The translations under genes were made by a program, and so were the position numbers. The notes beneath the pieces are model-generated. The model made no database searches. It saw only the letters and a list, made by a program, of their open reading frames with translations, and was not told the DNA's origin. This document shows positions 7,887 to 15,570 of a stretch of 20,419 nt of DNA, piece after piece; position 1 is the first letter of the stretch, and each line of letters starts with the position of its first letter. The stretch lies in NCBI GenBank assembly GCA_001515955.1, contig LOES01000232.1, positions 1-20,419 of the forward strand, read 5' to 3'. The stretch comes from Clostridia bacterium BRH_c25 (GTDB lineage: Bacteria > Bacillota_A > Clostridia > Lutisporales > Lutisporaceae).

Positions 7887-8749
7887 CTTAGATTCACCTC
7901 CGTCCCATTACGCCGCTTTTCACAAAAACCGGAGTCTGAGCATTGAAAATAATGCTCATTTGTTTCGCTGTCAAATATCTCGTCATAATATACATCTGTT
8001 GCACCACATAGCCTGCAGCTTCGACCTTTTACATTCTCTATGGCAAAGGGATGATCTTCATAGGCTAATGAGACGACATCGGTATAAGGAGGAACCGCAT
8101 ATATCTTCTTTTCCCTCCCTGCTCCAAACAGATAAAGACACTCTGCCTGGTGCAGCTTGGGATTATCAAACCTGGGAATTGGGCTGGGGTTCATTACGTA
8201 TCTTCCTGAAACCATAACAGGATGGTCTGCTCCGATAACTGTGCGGCCGTATTTTACGATTCCTTCATATAACCTGAGCCATATGCCTGAATACTCCGCT
8301 TCGGCGTGTAAATTTCTACTGACCGTTTCCTTTGGAGAAACAGACCTTAGCGGTTCGGGATTGGGAACTTGCAGCACCAAAACCTGATCATTTCTCATTT
8401 TTTCTTCAGGAACTCTGTGCCTTGACTGAATAATTGTGGCAGCATTGGTGTCTGTTGTTGTTTCTACACCTGTCGTTGCTGTGACCAGTTTTCTGATGCT
8501 TACTGCATTTACACTATCATCGCTTCCTTGATCTATAACCTTTAGGCAGTCATCTTTCCCAATAATCGAAAGGGTAATCTGCAGGCCCCCGGTACCCCAT
8601 CCCCGGCCGATCGGCAATTCCCTTGAGCCGAATGGAACCTGGTAGCCGGGAATAGCCACTGCCTTTAAAATCGATCTTCTTATTTCCCTTTTTGCGCCTT
8701 CATCCAGGAAAGCAAAATTATAATGCTGATTTGAAATATTATATGCCAT
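7883..8749 (-). CDS. phnJ: Radical SAM C-P lyase PhnJ
   Basis: This is the catalytic C-P bond-cleaving radical SAM enzyme, 288 residues. It converts alpha-D-ribose 1-alkylphosphonate 5-phosphate into the 1,2-cyclic phosphate and an alkane. The iron-sulfur cysteines C245, C248 and C270 and the thiyl-radical cysteine C276 are present, with the same spacing (x2, x21, x5) as C241/C244/C266/C272 of E. coli PhnJ. G35 in AIPGYQVPFGSRE corresponds to the glycyl-radical Gly32. The segments GWGTGGLQ and NPSPIPRFDNPKL and the segment GAGREKKIYAVPPYT are characteristic. All catalytic residues are intact, so the locus is probably functional. It starts two bases after the phnI stop and overlaps phnK by four. 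Confidence 0.98.
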   Translation of the reverse strand: MAYNISNQHYNFAFLDEGAKREIRRSILKAVAIPGYQVPFGSRELPIGRGWGTGGLQITLSIIGKDDCLKVIDQGSDDSVNAVSIRKLVTATTGVETTTDTNAATIIQSRHRVPEEKMRNDQVLVLQVPNPEPLRSVSPKETVSRNLHAEAEYSGIWLRLYEGIVKYGRTVIGADHPVMVSGRYVMNPSPIPRFDNPKLHQAECLYLFGAGREKKIYAVPPYTDVVSLAYEDHPFAIENVKGRSCRLCGATDVYYDEIFDSETNEHYFQCSDSGFCEKRRNGTEVNLS

Positions 8750-8751
8750 TT

Positions 8752-9822
8752 TTAATCCTCTTTCTTTTTTCTAAGTTGATCCAGCTTGGATTGGAATGTC
8801 ACATAATGGGGAAGCTTCAGATGGGATAGAAACCCATTCATCTCCAGACAATCTCCATGCAGCAATACAAACTCCTCATCGTTAACAGGGGCCTCCCCGG
8901 CAACTCTTAAAGCTCTATCCAATATGGAAATAGAAATTGCTTTGGTTTCATTTCTTCCTAAAACACAGCCATAACCAATTCCAACTTTCATTTCATCATG
9001 TTCTTTTGTTTTTTTCTTTGACGCAGATACAAATGACTCAACTTCAGTAACAAGAATATCTCCTACATAGATGTCCTGTCCCTCTTCAAGAACATATGAA
9101 ACTTCAACAGAAAGCCAGCCTGTCCTTAACTCTCCAACGGTAGGATGTACTGCACCAAAACCCCTTAAAGAACTGTAAGCCAGACCGGAAATGTATCCCG
9201 TATCTGCCCTGGCCATTGTTTGCAGCCTTGCACTTCTGGGAGCAGGAAGAGGAAGCTTGTTAAGTGTAATATCAAACGCCTCCCTGTGCTCCTCCGCTAT
9301 TTCCTCCAACAGGTCTTCCTCTCTTAAAATATCCGAAACTCTGGGGAAGGTGTATTTTTCCTCCTCCTGATGGCACTGCTCGTAAGAATTTCTCCATTTT
9401 TCATTTTCCTCTTCTGTTTCATCCATGATTCCAAAATCCAATAACCTATGCACATAGTCATAGGATGGACCTAGTATTTGGCCTCCCGGAATATCCTTGA
9501 AAGCGGCACTTATTCTTCTTATCATTCTCATGTCCACACTGCTCATCGTTTTTGAATAATGATTCCGGGTTAGAGTCGATCTGTATGCCCTTAGTATAAA
9601 TACCGCTTCCTCCAGACTTCCCTCACATTGCTTTAATGCGAGAGCAGCATATGTGGGTGCATATAAGCCTGCTTCAGACATAACCCGGTCGATTAAAAGC
9701 TTCATTTTATCTTTTATTGCTTCAATTTCTAAATTTTTGTCTCCATCTGTACGGTAGTATTTAAGAAGCTTTATTGACGCTTCAATCGCTTCCTGTCCTC
9801 CTGTAACTGCAACATATGCCAT
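8752..9822 (-). CDS. phnI: C-P lyase core subunit PhnI
   Basis: This 356-residue protein matches PhnI in length (354 in E. coli) and in its N-terminus MAYVAVTGGQEAI. PhnI acts with PhnG, PhnH and PhnL to attach phosphonate to ATP, releasing adenine and forming alpha-D-ribose 1-alkylphosphonate 5-triphosphate; alone, the E. coli protein shows nucleosidase activity. It forms the centre of the PhnG2H2I2J2 complex. The conserved central segment SARLQTMARADTGYISGLAY and the following RGFGAVHPTVGELRTG region are intact. It starts seven bases after phnH, with GGAAGG inside the phnH end serving as the likely ribosome site. Confidence 0.96.
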   Translation of the reverse strand: MAYVAVTGGQEAIEASIKLLKYYRTDGDKNLEIEAIKDKMKLLIDRVMSEAGLYAPTYAALALKQCEGSLEEAVFILRAYRSTLTRNHYSKTMSSVDMRMIRRISAAFKDIPGGQILGPSYDYVHRLLDFGIMDETEEENEKWRNSYEQCHQEEEKYTFPRVSDILREEDLLEEIAEEHREAFDITLNKLPLPAPRSARLQTMARADTGYISGLAYSSLRGFGAVHPTVGELRTGWLSVEVSYVLEEGQDIYVGDILVTEVESFVSASKKKTKEHDEMKVGIGYGCVLGRNETKAISISILDRALRVAGEAPVNDEEFVLLHGDCLEMNGFLSHLKLPHYVTFQSKLDQLRKKKED

Positions 9823-9829
9823 CTGTTTA

Positions 9830-10411
9830 TCATCCTTCCATTCTTACTTTTCTGGGTATTGCCATCAGTTCACCTCTGGCTGTAACAAAATATATATCAA
9901 CGCCTGTGGGATATTCATATTCCATCAAATCTCTCTGTACAATCCACTGCTTTGCGTACGCCGTAAGTCCTGCCTGTTTTGATACGTTTATCCCGGGACC
10001 TATAAGACAACAACAACTCGTCTCCTCAAATTTATCTACAGCTATTATTAAAACACTGTTGGTATGAGGTTCAACCAACGAACCGGGAGTTGCTCTGGAA
10101 AATATATCTGCGATGTCCTCCCGAGAACATTTTTCTGTGACAAAAATAAAGTCTGCCTTTTCTGATACCTGTTTTGAATAAGTAAGGTCAGCCGCAGTTT
10201 TTGCAAAAGCCTCGTTGTCTACTGCCGAAAAACTTGTTTCTTTGTCCAATAGCATTAATGCTACGGTTAACAATACCCCGCAATCTTCTTTTAACTTTTC
10301 TGCTTGTTTATTGATGCATACAATCTCACCGGGATTTGATATCGCGTACAACATGAGTCTGAAGGACTCCTGGCAATCATGTACATCATCAAAGGCGCTA
10401 TACTTTATCAT
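9830..10411 (-). CDS. phnH: C-P lyase core subunit PhnH
   Basis: This 193-residue protein matches PhnH in size (194 in E. coli) and position. PhnH is a PLP-transferase-fold protein without PLP that is a structural subunit needed for the first C-P lyase step. The opening segment DVHDCQESFRLMLYAISNPG and the near C-terminal PTGVDIYFVTARGELMAIPR are family-like. Its start overlaps the phnG stop by one base (TAATG), so the two are likely translationally coupled. Nothing looks truncated. Confidence 0.94.
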   Translation of the reverse strand: MIKYSAFDDVHDCQESFRLMLYAISNPGEIVCINKQAEKLKEDCGVLLTVALMLLDKETSFSAVDNEAFAKTAADLTYSKQVSEKADFIFVTEKCSREDIADIFSRATPGSLVEPHTNSVLIIAVDKFEETSCCCLIGPGINVSKQAGLTAYAKQWIVQRDLMEYEYPTGVDIYFVTARGELMAIPRKVRMEG

Positions 10412-10839
10412 TACTGTCCCTCCACTACTCTAAACTGAACCTTGGATTCCAAACTTCTTCCAAACTCTTTTCTTTCCTGGCTGCTTACTAAAGTGCCCAT
10501 TTCATTAAGCCTGTCGGTAAGCCAATGGGTTTCATCTACCCTTGCATTAAATGCGGCATCTATAACCGCCATTGCAAGTACTTTTTCAAAGTCATCCCCT
10601 GCGGTAAGCGCCATTCCCCGCTTCTCCCCGATTTTAACCATCGCCTCGCAGGCCAGCAGCTCTCCCAGAAAGTATTCCGAATTCGCCACCGATTCAAGCA
10701 TTTTAAGCATTACAAGGGTTTTGGCAGGTTTTTTGACCACTACCACCTGATGGCTCTTTTCAATTTCACCCGCAAGCTCAATGATCTTATCCCTATGACT
10801 TCGGGCCATTATCCTGAACATTTCTTTCTTATCCATCAT
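10411..10839 (-). CDS. phnG: C-P lyase core subunit PhnG
   Basis: This 142-residue subunit is close to the E. coli length (150). PhnG binds PhnI and is needed for the nucleotide-coupling step. The N-terminal pattern RIMARSHRDKIIELAGEIEK fits the usual R-x-x-W/M-x-x-x-LA opening, and FLGELLACEAMVKIGEKRG and DAAFNARVDETHWLTDRL are family-like. The ribosome site is weak (GAGTG), and two ATG codons in tandem leave a one-residue ambiguity at the start. It is the first C-P lyase subunit gene after the transporter genes, 34 bases after phnE. Confidence 0.93.
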   Translation of the reverse strand: MMDKKEMFRIMARSHRDKIIELAGEIEKSHQVVVVKKPAKTLVMLKMLESVANSEYFLGELLACEAMVKIGEKRGMALTAGDDFEKVLAMAVIDAAFNARVDETHWLTDRLNEMGTLVSSQERKEFGRSLESKVQFRVVEGQ

Positions 10840-10873
10840 TTCACACTCTTTCGCACATGATTATTTTGATTTA

Positions 10874-11674
10874 CTAAAACTTGTTTATATCCACATTGAT
10901 TTTTAATTTATTGAAGATCATTTCGACAGAAAAGCTCATAAAAAGAATAACCATAAGGACAAATCCTGCTTTCTCAAAATCAAACATCCGCATATAAAGG
11001 CTAAGCTCGTGTCCTATGCCTCCAGCCCCAACCAAACCTAATATGGATGACTGTGCAATATTGATTTCAAAGCGCAAAGCTGTCCATGAAATGATTGAAG
11101 TTTTAATAGTCGGCACAACGCCTCTTGCCATTGTTTGCAGCCATGAGGCACCTGTTGCTTTCATAGCCTCAAGGCTGCCTGCATTCACTTCCTCTATGGA
11201 CTGTGAAAAAGCTTTTACCAGATAGGCAAAGCTGTGAAAGCAAAGCCCCAAGACACCTGCAAAGGGTCCAAGTCCTATGTAAGCCACAAAAATCAAAGCC
11301 CAGACCAAGGTTGGAACAGCACGTATGGATGCGCACAAGCCCTTTATAAATATCGGAAGGCCTTTGGCTGAAACATTTGTTGCTGCCAGGAAGCTTATAA
11401 GAAAAGCCAGAATCGCAGAAATAATTGTAGCCAGAACAGCACCTGATAAGGACTCTAAAGCTGCATACAATATATCCTGCCAGTCTGTAAAATTGAAATG
11501 AAACATCCTTAGAATAAAGCCAAAAGCCTTTCTAACACTTTCAAACCCACTCCCGTAACTAAGCTTCAATTGGAAAAGGCTGAAAGCATATAGCAATACC
11601 ATGCTTAGAAAGAACAGTATATAGAAGTACTTCTGTTTTTTTGGAACAAGAGAAACTTTCATATCCATACTCAC
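10874..11674 (-). CDS. phnE: Phosphonate ABC transporter permease PhnE (second copy)
   Basis: This is a 266-residue membrane permease with about six hydrophobic segments; the first is at about residues 15-33. The cytoplasmic EAA loop is visible as EAMKATGASWLQTMARGVVP. It belongs with the phosphate/phosphonate PhnE permeases. Its start overlaps the stop of the preceding phnE by four bases (ATGA). Two adjacent PhnE proteins probably form a heterodimeric channel with PhnC and PhnD; a tandem pair is common in phn clusters. The two copies are clearly divergent in sequence, so this is not a recent duplication. Confidence 0.93.
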   Translation of the reverse strand: MSMDMKVSLVPKKQKYFYILFFLSMVLLYAFSLFQLKLSYGSGFESVRKAFGFILRMFHFNFTDWQDILYAALESLSGAVLATIISAILAFLISFLAATNVSAKGLPIFIKGLCASIRAVPTLVWALIFVAYIGLGPFAGVLGLCFHSFAYLVKAFSQSIEEVNAGSLEAMKATGASWLQTMARGVVPTIKTSIISWTALRFEINIAQSSILGLVGAGGIGHELSLYMRMFDFEKAGFVLMVILFMSFSVEMIFNKLKINVDINKF

Positions 11675-12459
11675 ATTATACGCTCCCTTATTTTCTTTGA
11701 TAAATACTCAATGACTAAGACCAACATCGCGACTATCACTATTGCCATCGCTGCATGATCATACTTGAAAAGTTTTATGGTTGACTGGATGTAAAAGCCT
11801 ACACCGCCGCCGCCAACCATACCGATTATCGTTGAAGCACGAATGTCAAGCTCCAAACTGTAAAGTGTCCATGATATTAAGCCTGGGGTGCACTGTGGCA
11901 TGACTCCAGCCCTTAACACCTGCCAGTAAGAGCCTCCTGAAGATCTGATCGCTTCAATCTTTCCTGTATCAATCTCCTCTATTGTTTCAGTAAAGAAGCG
12001 TATCAGGCTTCCAAGTGAACCAATAGTAAGTGCAATAACGCCTACTGACTTTCCAATTCCAAAAGCCGGGACCAGTATAATCGTCCATGCTAAAGCAGGA
12101 ATATTTCTAAGCAGCGATGCAAAAGCTCTAATGGCAATTTTAAACACCGGATGCGGCATGGTCGGTGTCGCACATAAAAAAGCAAGTACGATACTGATAA
12201 GTGCCGCAGTAACCGTTGAAACTACAGCCATATAAAACGTATCCAAAAGAGGATTTACTATGTTAGGCAGTGCTGTATGCGCAGGAGGTAAGAAATCAAT
12301 AAAAATGAAGCTTAGGACTCCAGGTATTATTCTTATAGCCTCAATAGCATCAAAATGCGATATGAAGCCTGTAACAACTCCGGTGAATATAACGATAAAA
12401 ACGCCTGCCCAAGTATAAAAGCTCTTTTCCTTTTTTAACGGTAAATATGTCATTTGCAT
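11671..12459 (-). CDS. phnE: Phosphonate ABC transporter permease PhnE (first copy)
   Basis: This 262-residue inner-membrane permease has a transmembrane segment at about residues 15-34 and several later ones. The EAA loop reads EAIRSSGGSYWQVLRAGVMP. The C-terminal part has the SWTLYSLELDIRASTIIGMV pattern typical of PhnE. It would pair with the second PhnE and the ATPase PhnC. AGGAG lies eight bases ahead of the ATG. The gene is 38 bases after phnC and overlaps the next phnE by four bases. Confidence 0.93.
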   Translation of the reverse strand: MQMTYLPLKKEKSFYTWAGVFIVIFTGVVTGFISHFDAIEAIRIIPGVLSFIFIDFLPPAHTALPNIVNPLLDTFYMAVVSTVTAALISIVLAFLCATPTMPHPVFKIAIRAFASLLRNIPALAWTIILVPAFGIGKSVGVIALTIGSLGSLIRFFTETIEEIDTGKIEAIRSSGGSYWQVLRAGVMPQCTPGLISWTLYSLELDIRASTIIGMVGGGGVGFYIQSTIKLFKYDHAAMAIVIVAMLVLVIEYLSKKIRERIM

Positions 12460-12497
12460 TATTATTTCTCCTAATAATTCATAGTCATGGCACGAAG

Positions 12498-13307
12498 CTA
12501 TACAGCCAAACTCCCACTCTGAATCATTTCATGTGTTGACTCTTCATAGTTGCTTTCATTGCTTTTTCTATCATAGATATTGTTTATTACTGAATCTGAA
12601 AGGTCTTGTGCTTTTCCATCAAAAACAATAAGCCCCTTTTTTATTCCGATAATTCTTGTTGCATACCTTATTGCATAATCTACCTGATGCAGGCTCACAA
12701 TTGCAGAAATACCATCTTCCATACAAATTCCATGCAAATAATCCATAACTGTATTTGATGAAACAGGGTCAAGACTGGCGATCGGCTCATCTGCAAGCAT
12801 TAATGAAGGGTTCTGGGCCAAAGCCCTTGAAATTCCAACCCTTTGTTTCTGTCCTCCGCTAAGCTGGTCTGCCCTTTTATGGATTTCATCTGCAAGACCG
12901 ACTCTTTCAAGTATGCTGTATGCCTTCCATCTGTCCTCCATGCTGTAAAGGTCGAAAATCCCATGAAAATCACTCATGTAACCCAATCGGCCATGAAGTA
13001 CATTCTGAATGACTGTCAGCCTGTCAATTAAATTATAATGCTGAAAAATCATTCCTATTTCACGCCTTACTTTTTTTAAGCGCGTTCCCTTTAGCTTCTC
13101 AACCTCAATTCCCTTAAAAACAATACTGCCTTCGGTCTGACTTATCAATTGGTTAATACACCGCAGCAAGGTCGATTTCCCAGAACCCGAGGAACCGATT
13201 ATTGCAACAAATTCACCTTCATGAAGGTCAAAGGAAACGCCTTTTAAGGCCTGGGTTTGATTTGCATATGTCTTTTTTACATTTTTAATGCTTAAAATAG
13301 GTTTCAT
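12498..13307 (-). CDS. phnC: Phosphonate ABC transporter ATP-binding protein PhnC
   Basis: This 269-residue ATPase energises phosphonate import through the two PhnE permeases. It has Walker A GSSGSGKST (38-46), Q-loop IFQHYN, signature LSGGQKQRVGISRAL, Walker B LMLADEP and switch VSLHQVDYA, a histidine context typical of PhnC. A poorly conserved tail of about 30 residues, rich in Ser, Asn and Glu, ends the protein. The ribosome site AAAGGA precedes the ATG by about ten bases. A hairpin lies in the 63-base gap after phnD. Confidence 0.95.
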   Translation of the reverse strand: MKPILSIKNVKKTYANQTQALKGVSFDLHEGEFVAIIGSSGSGKSTLLRCINQLISQTEGSIVFKGIEVEKLKGTRLKKVRREIGMIFQHYNLIDRLTVIQNVLHGRLGYMSDFHGIFDLYSMEDRWKAYSILERVGLADEIHKRADQLSGGQKQRVGISRALAQNPSLMLADEPIASLDPVSSNTVMDYLHGICMEDGISAIVSLHQVDYAIRYATRIIGIKKGLIVFDGKAQDLSDSVINNIYDRKSNESNYEESTHEMIQSGSLAV

Positions 13308-13335
13308 TTTTTAACATCCTTTCATGTTATTTACC

Positions 13336-13355
13336 GGAGCATCGTAGGATGCTCC
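13336..13355 (-). promoter_or_regulatory. Intercistronic hairpin between phnD and phnC
   Basis: GGAGCATC and GATGCTCC form a perfect 8-bp stem with a four-base loop, 15 bases past the phnD stop. On the minus strand it is followed by GGTAAATAAC, without a T-run, so it is not a typical terminator. Such stems after a binding-protein gene often protect the upstream mRNA from 3' decay and raise binding-protein levels over the permease components. That role is inferred here. Confidence 0.6.
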
Positions 13356-13370
13356 AATAAAATATATTTT

Positions 13371-14327
13371 TCATTTCAAGAGGTCTTCCGGTTTCATATT
13401 CATTTGCTTTGCAATAGTTCTTATCGTATCATAATCCGAATCATTTATTTCCATATATCTGTACCCTACAATATTTCTAAGCTTCTGATATTCTTCATCA
13501 TGCCATTGTAAATAAAACGCTTTTATCTTTGCTTTCAGATCTTCAGGAAGATCTTTTCTTACAGCGATTGGAGAACTCGGTATCGGATCAGATTCTGCAA
13601 ATATGACGACATCTTGTTCCGTTACGGTCTTATTTTTTATTCCGTTTTCATATGTCTGCCTTGTACAAGCAGCTGCTTCAACCGATCTATTCGCTGCTGC
13701 AAGCAAAGAGTTATTATGAGAGCCTGAAAATTGTGTACTTTTAAATACTTTGGTGTCTAATTCTTCAGGGGTGACATTAAATTCCTTAACAAACATAGAA
13801 CGGGGAACAAGATTACCGGAGGTTGAAGCTGGGTCAACAAAAGCAAAAGTCTTGCCTTTCAAATCTGAGAGCTGCTTTATTCCCGAGGCCGGATTTGTGA
13901 TAAACAAGGATGTGTAAAATGCGTTTTCCTTTTTACCTTCTTTGCAGTTGACAACGATCGCTTCAGCATTACTTCTGTCATGCGCAATTATGTATGAGAA
14001 TGGACCAAAGGAAGCCAGGTGGGTCTTGTTGTTTTTCATTGTTTCGATTACTGCATTATAGTCTTCGCAGATAATGACCTCTACAGGAATACCCAGGTAG
14101 TCAGAAAGCGCTTTTTGATGAATTTTGTTACCAGCTTTGTTTTCCGGGGTTGACTCCTCCCCTGGCAAAAAACCCATCACAAGCTTTTCCGGCCATTTAT
14201 TAGCCACTTCAGTACTAGCTTCTGCTGCGGTAACCGACTCTTGAGTTTTTGTTCCGCAGCCAAATAAGGATAAGGACATTGCGAAAATCATAGTTGCAAG
14301 TAAAACCAATCTGATTTTTGTATTCAT
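13371..14327 (-). CDS. phnD: Phosphonate/phosphite-type ABC transporter substrate-binding lipoprotein PhnD
   Basis: This 318-residue extracellular lipoprotein captures phosphonates for import. The signal peptide runs to the lipobox LFGC (Cys24). The mature part shows the PhnD-family features LVMGFLPGEE near the start, THLASFGPFSYIIAH and FVDPASTSGNLVPRSMF; the last contains the Ser/Thr cluster that binds the phosphonate group in this family. It is the first gene of the phn transcript. AGGAGAGG is six bases ahead of the ATG at 14327. An overlapping frame at the same place lacks comparable support. Specificity within phosphonates, phosphite or phosphate cannot be read, but the neighbouring C-P lyase genes argue for phosphonates. 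Confidence 0.95.
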   Translation of the reverse strand: MNTKIRLVLLATMIFAMSLSLFGCGTKTQESVTAAEASTEVANKWPEKLVMGFLPGEESTPENKAGNKIHQKALSDYLGIPVEVIICEDYNAVIETMKNNKTHLASFGPFSYIIAHDRSNAEAIVVNCKEGKKENAFYTSLFITNPASGIKQLSDLKGKTFAFVDPASTSGNLVPRSMFVKEFNVTPEELDTKVFKSTQFSGSHNNSLLAAANRSVEAAACTRQTYENGIKNKTVTEQDVVIFAESDPIPSSPIAVRKDLPEDLKAKIKAFYLQWHDEEYQKLRNIVGYRYMEINDSDYDTIRTIAKQMNMKPEDLLK

Positions 14328-14370
14328 ACATAACCTCTCCTATCTCAAATAATAATTTTGTTGTATGTTT

Positions 14371-14413
14371 ATCATAAAACTTTAGTATTATTGCAGTATT
14401 ATCGTAATGTAAA
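14371..14413 (-). promoter_or_regulatory. Candidate promoter region of the phn operon
   Basis: Two weak options are seen on the minus strand. One is TTTACA (14413-14408) with TAATAC 17 bases on (14390-14385). The other is a -10-like TATGAT (14376-14371) without a good -35. Either would leave a short leader before phnD. The operator-like inverted repeat at 14422-14438 lies immediately upstream of the first option. Confidence 0.35.
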
Positions 14414-14421
14414 AAGAAAAA

Positions 14422-14438
14422 TAATGTTATGACATTAA
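14422..14438. promoter_or_regulatory. Putative GntR operator upstream of phnD
   Basis: TAATGT-TATG-ACATTA is an inverted repeat with 6-bp arms. The same arms at the same 4-base spacing occur in the perfect palindrome upstream of the GntR-family gene (15571-15596). It is the natural candidate binding site of that regulator. An extra half site TAATGT is at 14405-14410, and a second small inverted repeat, TTTAC-ATA-GTAAA, is at 14446-14458. Confidence 0.6.
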
Positions 14439-14466
14439 TCATAGTTTTACATAGTAAACAGGTTAA

Positions 14467-14624
14467 GGAACAACTAAATAATAAAACCCGATTTTCAAGC
14501 GAGATAGTTTTCGTCAAGACAAGGGGTCGGAGGGCGTAATAATGGTGTTATTGCAACTGACGACAACGCAGTATTGGCGGAAAATAGCCGCTTCAAAATT
14601 GGGGAATTATTATTTAGTTGTTCC
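14467..14624. mobile_element. MITE-like element, 158 bp
   Basis: The ends are perfect 18-bp terminal inverted repeats, GGAACAACTAAATAATAA (14467-14484) and its complement (14607-14624). Imperfect complementarity continues inward for about another 25 bases, including ATTTTCAAGCG against ATTTTGAAGCG. TAA flanks both ends directly (14464-14466 and 14625-14627), consistent with a 3-bp target duplication. There is no transposase, so it would be moved in trans. It is inserted between the regulator terminator and the phnD control region, so it could change the distance or topology of the operon promoter. The family name is not known to me. Confidence 0.85.
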
Positions 14625-14651
14625 TAAGGGTAAACCCAACAAAAAAGCTTA

Positions 14652-14711
14652 ATAAGTCTCTAAAATATAAAAATGCTTCAATTGAAGCATTTTTATATTC
14701 TAGAGACTTAT
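14652..14711 (-). terminator. Terminator of the GntR gene within a 60-bp near-perfect palindrome
   Basis: The palindrome has 30-base arms with a single mismatch, centred in CTTCAATTGAAG. The inner part AAAAATGCTTC-AATT-GAAGCATTTTT is a classic intrinsic terminator with a T-run, usable in both directions. The outer arm includes the last codons and stop (TAG) of the GntR gene, so the mRNA end folds onto coding sequence. Confidence 0.85.
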
Positions 14712-15473
14712 ACTAATCTGTACAATATCTGCACGGAATGTAGATATACCTTGCTCTATAGGGTTATTGCCCTGGTCCACATTGATGTTTGTAACTCTTA
14801 GAAGTGGAGAATTTTCAAAAATCGATAGCAGCCTTGATTCTTTTTTATCTGAAATACTTGTTTTGCACGTTGAGCTTTTTCTTGTCAGCTTTATTCTACC
14901 TGCTTCCCACAAAGCCTTATGAATTGACATACTTTTTAAAAAATGCAGATTAAAGGAGGGAACTCTGTTGTAGGGTATGTATGACCTACCAATCAGAAAG
15001 GGAATATTATTATAATACCTTAAAACATATATCTCCCACAGCACATCTTCATCTTTCATATTAAACAGCTCTTTCTGTTCTTGGTTAGGACATACTGTTT
15101 TAATTTCCAAAAGCTTAACCCTCGGAATCATCTTTTTGTCAAGCATACTTTGGGTGTAGCTGCATTCCTTCCGTATTCTTATATTAATATCTTTAAATCT
15201 TACATAGCAGCCCTTATTTCTTATTGCAAATACCAGCCCATCCATGATTAGCTTTTGAATAGCCTTTCTGACGGTAAATCTTTTCACATTATACTGAGTT
15301 GACAATTCATTTTCAGAGGGCAGCTTTGTTCCATGCATATATGTCTTCTCTTCTATGGCTTTGCTCAGATCTCTATATATATCCATGTAATTATATTCTG
15401 CCTTTGTTTCATTGTATTTCACAGGCCACAACTCCTTATATTTTTCTTTAAAGTCGTTTCCGGTTGACTTCAT
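14700..15473 (-). CDS. GntR-family transcriptional regulator with UTRA domain, PhnF-like
   Basis: This 257-residue regulator has a winged helix-turn-helix at about residues 28-96, with the HTH core LPSENELSTQYNVKRFTVRK, and a UTRA ligand-binding domain of the HutC subfamily at about 110-250. PhnF-type regulators of this class repress phosphonate genes. Here the gene is upstream of and co-directional with phnD, separated by its own terminator and a MITE-like element. It probably binds the shared TAATGT-N4-ACATTA sites near itself and near phnD, giving autoregulation and operon control. The ligand is unknown. The ATG at 15473 has no clear ribosome site, and about 28 residues precede the usual family start, so the N-terminus is uncertain. 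Confidence 0.87.
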   Translation of the reverse strand: MKSTGNDFKEKYKELWPVKYNETKAEYNYMDIYRDLSKAIEEKTYMHGTKLPSENELSTQYNVKRFTVRKAIQKLIMDGLVFAIRNKGCYVRFKDINIRIRKECSYTQSMLDKKMIPRVKLLEIKTVCPNQEQKELFNMKDEDVLWEIYVLRYYNNIPFLIGRSYIPYNRVPSFNLHFLKSMSIHKALWEAGRIKLTRKSSTCKTSISDKKESRLLSIFENSPLLRVTNINVDQGNNPIEQGISTFRADIVQISISL

Positions 15474-15524
15474 AATATAATCAGCAAATATAATTAGAGC
15501 ATATTTTTATGCTTTGCCATATTC

Positions 15525-15550
15525 ATTATACAATATCAATTGTAAAAACA
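15525..15550 (-). promoter_or_regulatory. Candidate promoter of the GntR gene with overlapping inverted repeat
   Basis: A consensus -10 TATAAT lies on the minus strand at 15530-15525, with TTGTTT about 15 bases upstream as a poor -35. The inverted repeat TACAAT-N4-ATTGTA (15529-15544) overlaps the -10 and the spacer and could bind a repressor, although its arms differ from the TAATGT palindrome farther upstream. Confidence 0.45.
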
Positions 15551-15570
15551 AATTAATCCAGTGTAAAATT

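Noticed and set aside
14408..14470. Possible Pho box upstream of phnD
   Set aside because: TTTACA- and TGTCATA-like words occur, but not in the regular direct-repeat spacing of Bacillus or enteric Pho boxes; the sequence is too AT-rich to call one.
14215..14517. A 100-codon minus-strand frame starting in the MITE-like element and overlapping the phnD start
   Set aside because: It shares the phnD start region in another frame, has no family resemblance, and the ribosome site AGGAGAGG is correctly spaced for phnD.
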